Source: CBDFKS01 sp965248905 (GTDB taxonomy: Bacteria > Chloroflexota > Dehalococcoidia > Lucifugimonadales > JAGWBF01). From it: a DNA stretch of 64,000 nucleotides. The stretch lies in assembly GCA_965248905.1 (NCBI GenBank), contig CBDFKS010000001.1, positions 1 through 64,000 on the forward strand, read 5' to 3'. Shown here in pieces: positions 1-8,149 of the stretch. The notes under the pieces are model-generated. The model was not told the DNA's origin and searched no databases. It worked only from the letters and a program-made list of their open reading frames with translations. Position 1 is the stretch's first letter. Each line of letters begins with the position of its first letter. Both the position numbers and the translations under genes were made by a program.

Positions 1-479
1 ATGACGGCGGCTCTTAAATGGAGGTACTGGCTACCGCGATAGCAGAAGGGGTCTCCAGTGTAACGGGCGCCCAACCCGTAAAAAGGCGTGTCCAAGAGGC
101 CAGACAACAACACCTCTTAGAGGCCGATGCCATCGTTCTGGGATCACCGAACTGGAGCGGCATCACCGGCTCTCTCAAACAGTGGCTGGATGACCAGGGA
201 GATCTGTGGGAGGAGGGTCAGTTGGTCGGCAAGGTGGGAGCGGCTTTCACGACAGGCCGAGGACGCCATTCGGGCCTGGAGTTCACTCTGTATAGCCTGA
301 TTCACTGGATGCTTGCCTGTGGCATGGTGATCGTCGGGCTGCCATGGAGCGAGAGTATGCGAAGCTCCGGCGCATACTATGGAGTCACAGCCGTGGGAGA
401 GGTGTCCGAGGAGGATATGGAGCAAGGGCGACGCCTGGGCGAGAGAGTTGCTCGTGTGTCCATGAAGCTGACAGGGTAA
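1..479 (+). CDS. Flavodoxin/NADPH-dependent FMN reductase-like protein, 5' partial and frameshifted
   Basis: Probable FMN-binding flavodoxin-fold (WrbA-like) redox protein. Visible family features are the FMN-loop-type segment GSPNWSGITGSLKQWLDD and a later stretch ending GMVIVGLP. The N-terminal beta strand and phosphate loop lie before the window. The first ATG in the main frame is at 18, but it directly follows an in-frame TAA. The preceding frame (bases 1-18) reads MTAALK, which joins sensibly to MEVLATAIAEG if one base is added in the AAA at 16-18. A frameshift (real or sequencing error) therefore lies there. The last 110 bp are duplicated at 664-773. Confidence 0.6.
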
Positions 480-486
480 AGGCATA
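377..486 (+). repeat. 110-bp direct repeat, copy 1 (3' end of the flavodoxin-like gene)
   Basis: Bases 377-486 are identical to 664-773 (offset 287 bp). This copy forms the C-terminal 34 codons, stop and a few bases downstream of the flavodoxin-like gene. Confidence 0.95.
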
Positions 487-663
487 CCTCGGGGCGCGGG
501 TGGCACGGTCGTCAGGCAGCCACTCCTGCAACGCCGCTGGCAACAGCAGCTGCTGGTCGGGTTCGTAGGGAAGGTAGGTCTTGCTCATCAACGACTCCCC
601 GCTACTGGACTGGGCCCATCATACCCCCAAACACTCGCCAACCCGTGTTTCTCGGACGGGCTC
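487..663 (-). pseudogene. Transposase N-terminal remnant between the 110-bp direct repeats
   Basis: On the minus strand an ATG at 588 opens a frame reading MSKTYLPYEPDQQLLLP then ALQEWLPDD. This resembles the N-terminus of IS1182/IS5-superfamily DDE transposases. Similarity stops after about 30 residues, where the frame runs into the duplicated flavodoxin tail. No catalytic part remains. It is unlike the three intact transposases elsewhere in the window, so it comes from a fourth element. Confidence 0.6.
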
Positions 664-773
664 CTATGGAGTCACAGCCGTGGGAGAGGTGTCCGAGGAG
701 GATATGGAGCAAGGGCGACGCCTGGGCGAGAGAGTTGCTCGTGTGTCCATGAAGCTGACAGGGTAAAGGCATA
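664..773 (+). repeat. 110-bp direct repeat, copy 2
   Basis: Exact copy of 377-486. It carries an orphan 3' end of the flavodoxin-like gene with no coding start of its own. Confidence 0.95.
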
Positions 774-826
774 ACGGTTAGATAGACCAAACTTGTAGGG
801 TCTTTCGATTCTTGCTCCGAAGAATG

Positions 827-950
827 TAGTTTCCGCTCGCCTTGAGCTTGTCGGAAGGCGCCCCCCATGGTTCGACAACCCTTCGGCTGTGCTCAGGATG
901 TAGCTCACCATGAGCGTTAATTTCCTCCCACCTCGGATAATCGGAAGACC
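827..950 (-). repeat. Dispersed ~120-bp intergenic repeat, copy A
   Basis: Read on the minus strand this segment (GATTATCCGAGGT, then AACGCTCATGGTGAGCTA, then GCCGAAGGGTTGTCGAACCA) closely matches the plus strand at 30289-30412. The core is nearly identical, with scattered substitutions toward the end. It is non-coding in both places and is probably a REP/MITE-like element. The rest of 774-1042 holds no gene I can support. Confidence 0.75.
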
Positions 951-1042
951 CTGGCGCAACTTCACACTGCACTTGCTCTTCAGGGCAGTTGGTGGTACAC
1001 TTGGCGCAGATGCAACACGAGGACATACTTCAGCACAGAAAG

Positions 1043-1102
1043 CGGGGCGAGCCAACCGATGGGCGCCCCGTCTCTTTTTGGTTGAAACGCCTCCGTTTCA
1101 AC
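1043..1102 (+). terminator. Tandem hairpins upstream of the helicase gene
   Basis: The first hairpin has a 7-bp stem CGGGGCG/CGCCCCG (1043-1049 with 1064-1070), followed by TCTCTTTTTG, as in a factor-independent terminator. A second, perfect 9-bp stem GTTGAAACG/CGTTTCAAC with a 4-nt loop follows at 1081-1102. They could end an upstream transcript or form a structured leader or attenuator of the helicase mRNA. Confidence 0.5.
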
Positions 1103-1130
1103 AATAGATTTAGGCACCCGAAAGGAAAGA

Positions 1131-2423
1131 ATCATCCAAGCTAACACGTTACCTACTCAATCCGGAGCCAACCAAACAGGCTCACAATCAACAACCCGGC
1201 GCCGCTGGTGGCCCAGGAAACCTAACCGGAAAAAGGAAACGACTCCCGACCCCAGCCATCCTCAAAGCCCGACACGACCCCCAATAGACCCCGATCGTTC
1301 TTCCGGCAACTACTATTTTGGCGCCATCGAAGTAAGCCACGACATCGCCTGCGCCCTCAAGAAGGTAGACTACACGGACCCCACGCCTATCCAACTACAG
1401 TGCATACCACCCCTGTTGGCAGGTAAAGACGTGGTCGGCCAGGCCAGGACCGGCACCGGAAAGACTGCTGCCTTCGGGATTCCAATAGCGGAACGTACCA
1501 TACCGGACCAGAGGTACGTGCAAGCGCTAATACTGGTGCCCACCCGCGAGCTGGCAATCCAGGTGCATCACGAGTTGATCCGGCTCTCCCAATTTAAACA
1601 ACTGGCAGTGCTGGCGTGCTACGGGGGCCAGTCCATCATCGGGCAGATATCAGCATTGGAACGAGGTGCCCAAATAGTTGTCGGTACACCCGGTCGTGTA
1701 CTGGACCATCTAGGCAGACAGACCTTATCCTTGCAAAATATCCAAACACTGGTGCTGGATGAGGCCGACGAGATGTTGGATATAGGCTTCCTCCCTGACA
1801 TCGAGCGGATTATATCTCAAACTCCACGCACGCGGCAGACGGCGCTCTTCTGTGCCACAATGCCGTCGCCCATTCGCCGAATCGTGAATCGCCACATGCG
1901 CTCTCCAGAGTGGGTACGCATCGGGGGAGAGATCGAGACGGCCCCAAAGGTCCATCAGGAATACTACGAAATATGGGAGAATCAACGGGGCAAAGCCCTG
2001 GTCAATCTGCTCAAGAGTCAGGTGAACGGTGGCAAAGCCCTACTATTCCGTCGGACCCAGGTTGGAGTCGACAGGCTGGTCAGGGACCTACAACGCCTAA
2101 ATATTGCTGTCACCGGCATCCACGGCGGCATGACTCAATCACAGAGGAACTCGGTTATGGGAGCCTTTCGGGCAGGTAAGGTTCAAGTGCTGGTAGCCAC
2201 AAATGTGGCGGCCCGAGGCCTCGATATACCGAAGGTGTCCCATGTAGTCAACTACGACATGCCCCAAACCGTTGAAGAGTACATACACCGCATCGGCAGA
2301 ACCGCGCGTATGGAGCGCGACGGTACCGCCATCACCTTTGTCACCCAGTGGGACCTTCCCATGCTTGATACCTTGCAACGTCACCTGGGAGACGAGCTCA
2401 AGCAGAAGACGCTACCCAGCTAA
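1131..2423 (+). CDS. DEAD-box ATP-dependent RNA helicase
   Basis: ATP-dependent RNA unwinding enzyme with two RecA domains and no long C-terminal tail. Motifs in order: Q motif (DPTPIQLQCIP), I (ARTGTGKT), Ia (PTRELAIQ), GG, Ib (TPGR), II (DEAD), III (here CAT instead of the usual SAT), V (ARGLDIP) and VI (HRIGRTAR). The frame must begin before the Q motif. It is open from 1086, but no ATG, GTG or TTG occurs in frame before the TTG at 1416, which lies inside the ATPase core. The start is set at tandem ATC codons at 1131, just after the Shine-Dalgarno-like AAAGGAAAGA; this is a guess. The N-terminal extension is Arg/Pro-rich (RRRWWPRKPNRKK). Confidence 0.8.
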   Translation: MIQANTLPTQSGANQTGSQSTTRRRWWPRKPNRKKETTPDPSHPQSPTRPPIDPDRSSGNYYFGAIEVSHDIACALKKVDYTDPTPIQLQCIPPLLAGKDVVGQARTGTGKTAAFGIPIAERTIPDQRYVQALILVPTRELAIQVHHELIRLSQFKQLAVLACYGGQSIIGQISALERGAQIVVGTPGRVLDHLGRQTLSLQNIQTLVLDEADEMLDIGFLPDIERIISQTPRTRQTALFCATMPSPIRRIVNRHMRSPEWVRIGGEIETAPKVHQEYYEIWENQRGKALVNLLKSQVNGGKALLFRRTQVGVDRLVRDLQRLNIAVTGIHGGMTQSQRNSVMGAFRAGKVQVLVATNVAARGLDIPKVSHVVNYDMPQTVEEYIHRIGRTARMERDGTAITFVTQWDLPMLDTLQRHLGDELKQKTLPS

Positions 2424-2453
2424 CAACTCACCGGGTCGTTGGCTCAATCCGGA

Positions 2454-3570
2454 TTAAGACTGAGTCTTTGAGGGCAATCTCACCACAGCGGTACCGGTAG
2501 TGGTGACTTCTTTACGCTGGTTTTCTCCCCATATCTCCAGATCGACCAGGCACTCTTCATTCTCTTGCCGGTTATCTTTCCGCGGCACCAGGTAGTCTCT
2601 CCAACAACATTGAAGCGCCGCAACTCGATGTACATCCCCTTGAGAAACCCGTCGTCTCCCATCCAGTTAGTTAGCAAATGGCCCATCCAGCAGCAACGCT
2701 GGGAACCGTAGTCATAGGAGCCAGGCAATCCGGCGTTCTCGGCTGCTTCTCGAATATCATGCACCCGGATAATGGCTTCCCTGGCGCCGGTGTTGGGGTC
2801 CTGGAAGGCCCAAGAGGGATGCCTTTTCATCTCTTTAAGCTGAAGGCCATGGGCCAACCCTCGAACAGCTCCCGCCACGAAGGCCTGAATGTCGCCATGA
2901 CTCAGGGGGCCCTTGACCACGGGGCTCAACTCCTCACCAACCTCAACCCCTTCCCACCAGCGTGGGTCGCTACCCCTGACCTCCTCAGACAGCACCGCGG
3001 ATTCGATGGCCTCGATCTCTTCCTCGGAGTAGGCATAGGGCTCAAAGGAATACTTTCGATGCTCCCGGGCGGCGGTCCGCTCGGCGCGCACTTGCCAACC
3101 TTTGCACCGGGCCACCACCTCGCCTCTCTGGTTGTAGTAATGGCAAACACTGGACTGAATTAACATGCGCCCCGCAAACCGGCTCTGCTTCTCGTCCAGT
3201 CCAGTGAACTGCTCTTGGACCGAGATGCGGTCTCCGAGGTAGATGGGTCGGAGCCATTCCCAGTCATCGCCCGAGTGGAAACCAATGGATTCCAGGCAGC
3301 CCACCGGCGCGCCCCGAGCACCAGTACACACTATAAAGGAAGGTGGGCGGTGCAATGATGCTGCAGAATTTGGTATGGCGGGCGTACTCTTCGTCCCAAT
3401 AGAGGGGGGTTAGGGTCACCGATTCCCTGGCAGAAGTGGCGAATCACGTCTCGGGAAGCATACTCATTGAACAGGCCCTCACCGTACTGGCGCGGGCGGT
3501 TGAAGCTACCGATTCGTTCTCTGAGACGTTTGATCCCCTCTTCTGTGATCTTACCCGCCTCCAGGACCAT
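2454..3570 (-). pseudogene. MaoC/FAS1-like acyl dehydratase, three frameshifts
   Basis: Probable hot-dog-fold acyl dehydratase (MaoC/FAS1-dehydratase type). The frame from 3570 reads RERIGSFNRPRQYGEG and on to GIGDPNP. Continuity needs removal of one base in the G6 run at 3404-3409 (giving DPNPLYWDEEYARHTKF and APPTFLYS). A second base is removed near 3284-3285 (GLPGIH, then GFHSGDDWEWLRPI). One base is added near 2557-2563, giving a C-terminus ending VRLPSKTQS at the TAA at 2456-2454. Three indels in one gene suggest real decay or poor local sequence. It converges on the helicase gene 30 bp away. Confidence 0.65.
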
Positions 3571-3583
3571 TCACGACCTCCTG

Positions 3584-4873
3584 TTAGGTGGGGTTGCTGT
3601 CCCGCAAAGCAGTAGCGAATTTCAACTGAAAGGCTTCCGGAGTCATCTTGGCACTCTCGGCCAATCGCGTTCGCATCTTCGAGTCCTGAAGATCTTGCTT
3701 CTCCAACCGGATCATGTAACCGCGGGCCACATTGTAGTGTTCCGACTGCACATCCACCAATCGGACTCGGGTGCGACCGGTATCCGGATCATTCATTTCC
3801 TGAAATGGAAGTATCCGGAGGTTTCCGCTCTCCAGACAGACCATGCCTCCGTAGCGTAGTAACTCATCTTTGGAATCGGACATCAGATACCGGACGGCGC
3901 CATGGCCAAGAGTACGGGTATAGTCGATATCAAATGGTATGGGCAGGGCGCAACGCAGCTCATATCCTAGGGTTACCTCGGCGATGGATATCTTATCGCC
4001 GCGCTCCGCAAAGCTACGTTGAACTTCTCTTTTCAATACCGTTGCCAGGGGAATCTCACCCAACCGAACGTTGCCGTAGTCGTCATGTTCTATTTCCGCG
4101 CCGGGAATCTTGCTGACCTCCTCCGGGTCCAACTTCGCTCCGATGCCTTCCGCTATGATCGCCACTCCCCTCTGGCGTCCCATTACCCTGCGCTTCAGGA
4201 TGGAGCCCTCCAGCACACTACATATCTCCCTGAGACTGACGGTTTCGCCAGGAAACTCTTCGGGAATCATCGTGATAGTGGCACCGGCGGACTTGCCGAT
4301 GCCCAGAGCCAAATGGCCTGCTTTACGACCCATTACAACCACGAAGAACCAGCGATTGGTTGTGCGGGAGTCCTCCATTAGGTTGAGGACCAGTTCGGTG
4401 CCTACATGCCGCGCGGTCTCGAATCCGAAGGTCGGCATGCCGCCAGGCAGGGGCAGATCATTGTCTATAGTTTTGGGAGTATGAGCGACCTTGATGGCCC
4501 CATCCGCCGCCTTAGCAATCTCATAGGCACCGAAAGCAGTATCGTCTCCGCCGATGGTCACCAGGTAGGAGATTCCCAGCCGTTGAAGGGCTTGGACACA
4601 CCGCCGAAGCTGTTCAGGCTTACGGGTCGGGTTGGCACGGGACGTCCGCAGAATTGAGCCACCCTGGAAGTGGATGCGTGACACGTCGTCTATCGTCAGG
4701 GGACGTGTAATGTCTATTTGTCCATCCATTAAATGCTCGTAACCATCATAGATGCCTATAACTTCAACGCCAGAGTTAATGGCTTCTATCGCGGTAGCAC
4801 TAATGGTGCTGTTAATGCCTGGGGCCGGACCACCCCCCACCAGAATACCCATGCGAACTCGTTTAGTTGACAT
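3584..4873 (-). CDS. pfkA: 6-phosphofructokinase, PPi-dependent type
   Basis: Phosphofructokinase of about 430 residues phosphorylating fructose 6-phosphate in glycolysis. Visible are the N-terminal GGGPAPGIN loop, GGDDT (about residues 108-112), PKTIDND (133-139) and the MGRKAGHLA motif. The Asp in GGDDT and the Lys in PKTIDND are the residues that distinguish pyrophosphate-dependent from ATP-dependent enzymes (GGDGS, PGTIDND), so PPi use is predicted. The ATG at 4873 is chosen because GGTAGGTG lies about 6 nt upstream; an ATG at 4879 and a GTG at 4882 are alternatives. The gene is 14 bp downstream of the MaoC-like gene on the same strand. Confidence 0.88.
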   Translation of the reverse strand: MSTKRVRMGILVGGGPAPGINSTISATAIEAINSGVEVIGIYDGYEHLMDGQIDITRPLTIDDVSRIHFQGGSILRTSRANPTRKPEQLRRCVQALQRLGISYLVTIGGDDTAFGAYEIAKAADGAIKVAHTPKTIDNDLPLPGGMPTFGFETARHVGTELVLNLMEDSRTTNRWFFVVVMGRKAGHLALGIGKSAGATITMIPEEFPGETVSLREICSVLEGSILKRRVMGRQRGVAIIAEGIGAKLDPEEVSKIPGAEIEHDDYGNVRLGEIPLATVLKREVQRSFAERGDKISIAEVTLGYELRCALPIPFDIDYTRTLGHGAVRYLMSDSKDELLRYGGMVCLESGNLRILPFQEMNDPDTGRTRVRLVDVQSEHYNVARGYMIRLEKQDLQDSKMRTRLAESAKMTPEAFQLKFATALRDSNPT

Positions 4874-5115
4874 GTCCATCACCTACCGAACAATATTCCG
4901 GGCCGCTTTCAGTGTGACAAATAGCCAGGTACAACTGGTGACTCTCTCCTGGCTTCATTCATCGCCGAAAGCCATCGTCGTGACAGTATCAATCTACTCC
5001 AGACGGAGCAACCCGTCAACGTGATGACATGTAGCAGCACTGCAGAAATACTCTTCGCTGTCTACTGTGCCTTATGCAGATCAACTAGCCTGTATTCAGC
5101 AAGATATTGCGGTGA

Positions 5116-6513
5116 TTAGCGGGGTGGAAACTTATTGAATGCGTCAAGAGCGGCAACTTTATAGCACTCGGCCAAAGTTGGATAGTTGAAGACCGTCTCC
5201 ATAAAGTAATCAAGCCCTCCGTTGAGGGCCAGAGCCGCCTGCCCGATATGGATTAGTTCGGTGGCGCCTGTGCCGATTGCGTGCACACCCAGCAGTCGAC
5301 GGTCATCGGCGTGGAAGAGCATCTTGACAAGTCCGCTGTCGTCCCCAAGAATCTGGCCTCGTGCAATCTCCCGGTATCGGGCAACGCCCCTTTCATAAGG
5401 AACCTTATTTTCCGTCAACTCCTGCTCCGACGACCCAACCATAGAAATCTCGGGGATCGAGTAAATGCCGATCGGGAAGTGTCCAGCCATCAGGCCAGTC
5501 GGAATGCCGAATGCGTAGCAGGCGGCCAGCCTTCCTTGTTCGCTAGACGTAGCGGCCAAGCTGGGGTAACCGATCACGTCTCCGGCCGCGAAAATGTGAT
5601 CTACCTCCGTACGGAATTGCTCGTCCACCTTTAGCCGCCCTCGATCATCGGCCTGAAGACCGGCGGAATCCAGGTTCAGCCGGTCCGTTGCGCCCAGTCT
5701 TCCCACAGAAAACAGCACGAATTCCGACACCAGTCGCTGTCCCGAGTCCAACAAGATCTCGGCTCTGCGGGGCGACTCCTGAGAAATCCCAACTCTTTCC
5801 ACCGCCTCCCCGAAGCGGAAGGTAACATTCTGGCTACGCATTTGGTGGATCAGCTCGTCCACGATTTCCCGGTCAACGAAATCCAGTGGGCGTTCTCTCT
5901 TCTCCACTATGGTGACATCGACGCCCAGGGCCGCAAAAATGGACGCGTATTCGATGCCGATCACTCCACCACCTACTACGACCATGCTTCGCGGCAGCCG
6001 CTTGAGTTGCATCACCTCGTCGCTGGTGAAGACCACATCACCGTCCACCTCCACCCCTGGCGGCGGGGCGGGTTTCGCTCCTACTCCGATCAAAATGTGG
6101 GCCGCTGTCAGAGTGCGCCACTGGTTATCCAAACCAACCACTAAGGTGTGGGAGTCCTGGAACCGGGCCTCACCCTGCATCAGCACCACTTGATTACGCC
6201 ATAGCTGGTCTTCAACGACACTGGCCTCTCGCCGAACTACCTGCTCGACCCGAGCTAGTAACTGGTCTGCGCGGGGTCGGCTATCGGCTCGCTTGCTCCG
6301 GCCTCCTTGCGAGCGTCCACTCATATAGCCGATCACGGCCTCCCGGAAGGTCTTGCTGGGTATCGTTCCCGTCTGTACACACACCCCTCCCACCATCCGG
6401 CCCTTCTCCACCACGGCGGCTCGCTTGCCCAGCTTCGCAGCCTGGACAGCAGCTCGCTGGCCGGCTGGGCCACTCCCGATACACAGCAGATCGAAATCGT
6501 AGGTGTCACTCAC
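5116..6513 (-). CDS. sthA: Soluble pyridine nucleotide transhydrogenase (SthA-type)
   Basis: FAD flavoprotein of 465 residues exchanging hydride between NADPH and NAD+. Domain order: N-terminal FAD loop GSGPAGQRAA, the modified redox motif VCVQTGTIPSKT, central NAD(P) loop GGGVIGIEYA, FAD motif FAAGDVIG, and a C-terminal dimerisation domain. Disulfide reductases have CxxxxC; here the second Cys is Thr, as is usual for SthA, so a dehydrogenase of the dihydrolipoamide type is unlikely. The start is GTG at 6513 with only a weak ribosome site. It sits with phosphofructokinase on the same strand, suggesting a central-carbon/redox grouping. Confidence 0.88.
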   Translation of the reverse strand: MSDTYDFDLLCIGSGPAGQRAAVQAAKLGKRAAVVEKGRMVGGVCVQTGTIPSKTFREAVIGYMSGRSQGGRSKRADSRPRADQLLARVEQVVRREASVVEDQLWRNQVVLMQGEARFQDSHTLVVGLDNQWRTLTAAHILIGVGAKPAPPPGVEVDGDVVFTSDEVMQLKRLPRSMVVVGGGVIGIEYASIFAALGVDVTIVEKRERPLDFVDREIVDELIHQMRSQNVTFRFGEAVERVGISQESPRRAEILLDSGQRLVSEFVLFSVGRLGATDRLNLDSAGLQADDRGRLKVDEQFRTEVDHIFAAGDVIGYPSLAATSSEQGRLAACYAFGIPTGLMAGHFPIGIYSIPEISMVGSSEQELTENKVPYERGVARYREIARGQILGDDSGLVKMLFHADDRRLLGVHAIGTGATELIHIGQAALALNGGLDYFMETVFNYPTLAECYKVAALDAFNKFPPR

Positions 6514-6627
6514 GTCTTTAGCTCAGGCTTCTCTCTTGTCTCATTCGGCAGACCATGTCCTTAAGACTAATCTACTGCAGCACTTCAGTTGGGTCAACGT
6601 TCCGACCCTTTGGTACTGCCGGGATTC

Positions 6628-7047
6628 TTACATTCTAATTCCGTAGATGTGATGGGGCTTCACGATGATGGCGGCTCGTCGCTGCTCTACCATCGCCTTG
6701 TCATAATCGTCCCAGTCCGGATGTTCCCGGCCCGCACATACCATATAGACTTCTCTTAACGCCAGTCTAAGGTCTTCAGGGTCGGTGCGGTCCGACCAGC
6801 GGATATCCGCCTCGCCCTCCAGGACGACGTAGCCCCACCAGTCGGGCTTCGAGACCAGAATACTGCACCTGGAGTCCCGTCTCAGGTTAGCCAGCTTCGC
6901 TCTATGACCCTCAGTAGTGAAGGCGGCACCGCCATGATAGTAGCCACAAGTGACTATGCTCATCTGGGTCGCCCCGTTCCGTCGGAAAGTCACAACGACT
7001 CCTTGATGATTGGCTTCAAGGAACGGCAGCACTTCATCGAGGGTCAT
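6628..7047 (-). CDS. PPOX-class (pyridoxamine oxidase-like) F420/FMN-dependent protein
   Basis: Split-barrel flavin/F420-binding protein of 139 residues. The segment HRAKLANLRRDSRCSILV followed by WWGYVVLEGEADI is typical of PPOX-class F420-dependent oxidoreductases. AAGGAGG lies 7 nt before the ATG. The substrate cannot be told from sequence. Together with the LLM-family gene at 43360-44205 it suggests F420 use by this organism. Confidence 0.75.
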   Translation of the reverse strand: MTLDEVLPFLEANHQGVVVTFRRNGATQMSIVTCGYYHGGAAFTTEGHRAKLANLRRDSRCSILVSKPDWWGYVVLEGEADIRWSDRTDPEDLRLALREVYMVCAGREHPDWDDYDKAMVEQRRAAIIVKPHHIYGIRM

Positions 7048-7632
7048 TGAGCGTCCTCCTTGTTGTCTGCATGGAACAGGCTTTACCGGGCACTGATTCT
7101 CATCGACCAGCCAAGTATAGCACTGTCGAAGCCATCATTCATCGTATCCCTCTGTGGGAGACGGGGTCTTTCGGTTCTCTCCTACTGTCATTGCGAGCGA
7201 AGCGAAGCAATCTCGTCCGCCATGGGAGATTGCTTCGTCGCTGTCGCTCCTCGCAATGACAACGAAAGATCTTGCCTTCCCGTAACCCGTAGGGGCAGAC
7301 CTAAGTGTCTGCAGTAGCAACCAGGGCGACCACATAGGGGCGCCACTACCGCACAAAATACCTGGCCATGGCCCGTAGGGGCAGATCTATGAGCCTGCCC
7401 TCCCACCGGACGACCACATAGGGTAGCTCCTCGAAAACGCGGTGGCTGTCGGGGTATCCATCAAAGCCCGTGAGACGCTAACCTGCGGTTAGTGGCACAC
7501 CCGTGCGTCAACCCTGCTCAGAAACCTCAACTCAAGTTTCTGTCCTCACGCATACCGACGGACGGTATCGGGTTCTCGCCATGACAATTGAAAGACCATG
7601 CTGTGGGAAAGAGTTGAGGTCAATGGTAAAAT
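7048..7632 (+). repeat. Gene-free region with palindromic repeat and tandem-like intergenic motifs
   Basis: No coding gene is supported here. Bases 7187-7260 form an imperfect palindrome beginning GTCATTGCGAGCGAAGCGAA and ending CTCGCAATGAC. A related palindrome is at 18595-18667. Bases 7286-7430 contain two copies of a CCGTAGGGGCAGA motif and two of CGACCACATAGGG. The latter resemble sequence flanking the IS1182-type element (44290 and 46038). Confidence 0.7.
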
Positions 7633-7665
7633 ATGCAGGAGTTCAAATCTGCGGAGGTGGCGCAC

Positions 7666-8136
7666 ATGACAGAGGCAGGAGATAGAGAGTTACCTATTGC
7701 ATCAGATGAAGCACTCCTGCCTGAGAAGGGAGTCAAGAAGCTGGCGGACCAGCTAACTGAGTATATGACCCGCATAGAGCTGGCCGATATACCCGACGTA
7801 CTCGAACAGGTGCTCGACGACTTCCTGATGCAGTGCGGCGCCATACCCGATGAGATGGATGCCCCCGACGCCTTCGACCAGATCATAAACAATCAGCTTG
7901 CGGTTACCCTGGCGTTCCAGCTTGGCCGGTTGGCGGGAAGATCGCCTCATCTGGTCGACCGTTTCATTCAGGAGGCCTTTCAGAAGTGGGGAACATTACC
8001 CTTGGACAACGAGACAGAGGTGACCGTGGAGGACTTTAACCAGCTTGCGGAGCGGGTGCTCCCCAAGCTGCGCCGCTGGAGATATCAGTTCGACAACGAA
8101 GGCGGATCCGACAGCCAGAGCTCTGAGCAGGACTAA
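7666..8136 (+). CDS. Hypothetical acidic protein
   Basis: Unrecognised 156-residue cytosolic, acidic, helix-rich protein with no signal peptide or membrane segment. The ATG at 7666 is preceded by GGAGGTGG with good spacing, so it is preferred over an upstream start at 7633. The stop is 13 bp before the amidohydrolase start, so the two are likely co-transcribed. The C-terminus is hydrophilic (GGSDSQSSEQD). No catalytic motif is visible. Confidence 0.75.
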   Translation: MTEAGDRELPIASDEALLPEKGVKKLADQLTEYMTRIELADIPDVLEQVLDDFLMQCGAIPDEMDAPDAFDQIINNQLAVTLAFQLGRLAGRSPHLVDRFIQEAFQKWGTLPLDNETEVTVEDFNQLAERVLPKLRRWRYQFDNEGGSDSQSSEQD

Positions 8137-8149
8137 AGCAGGAGGAAGT

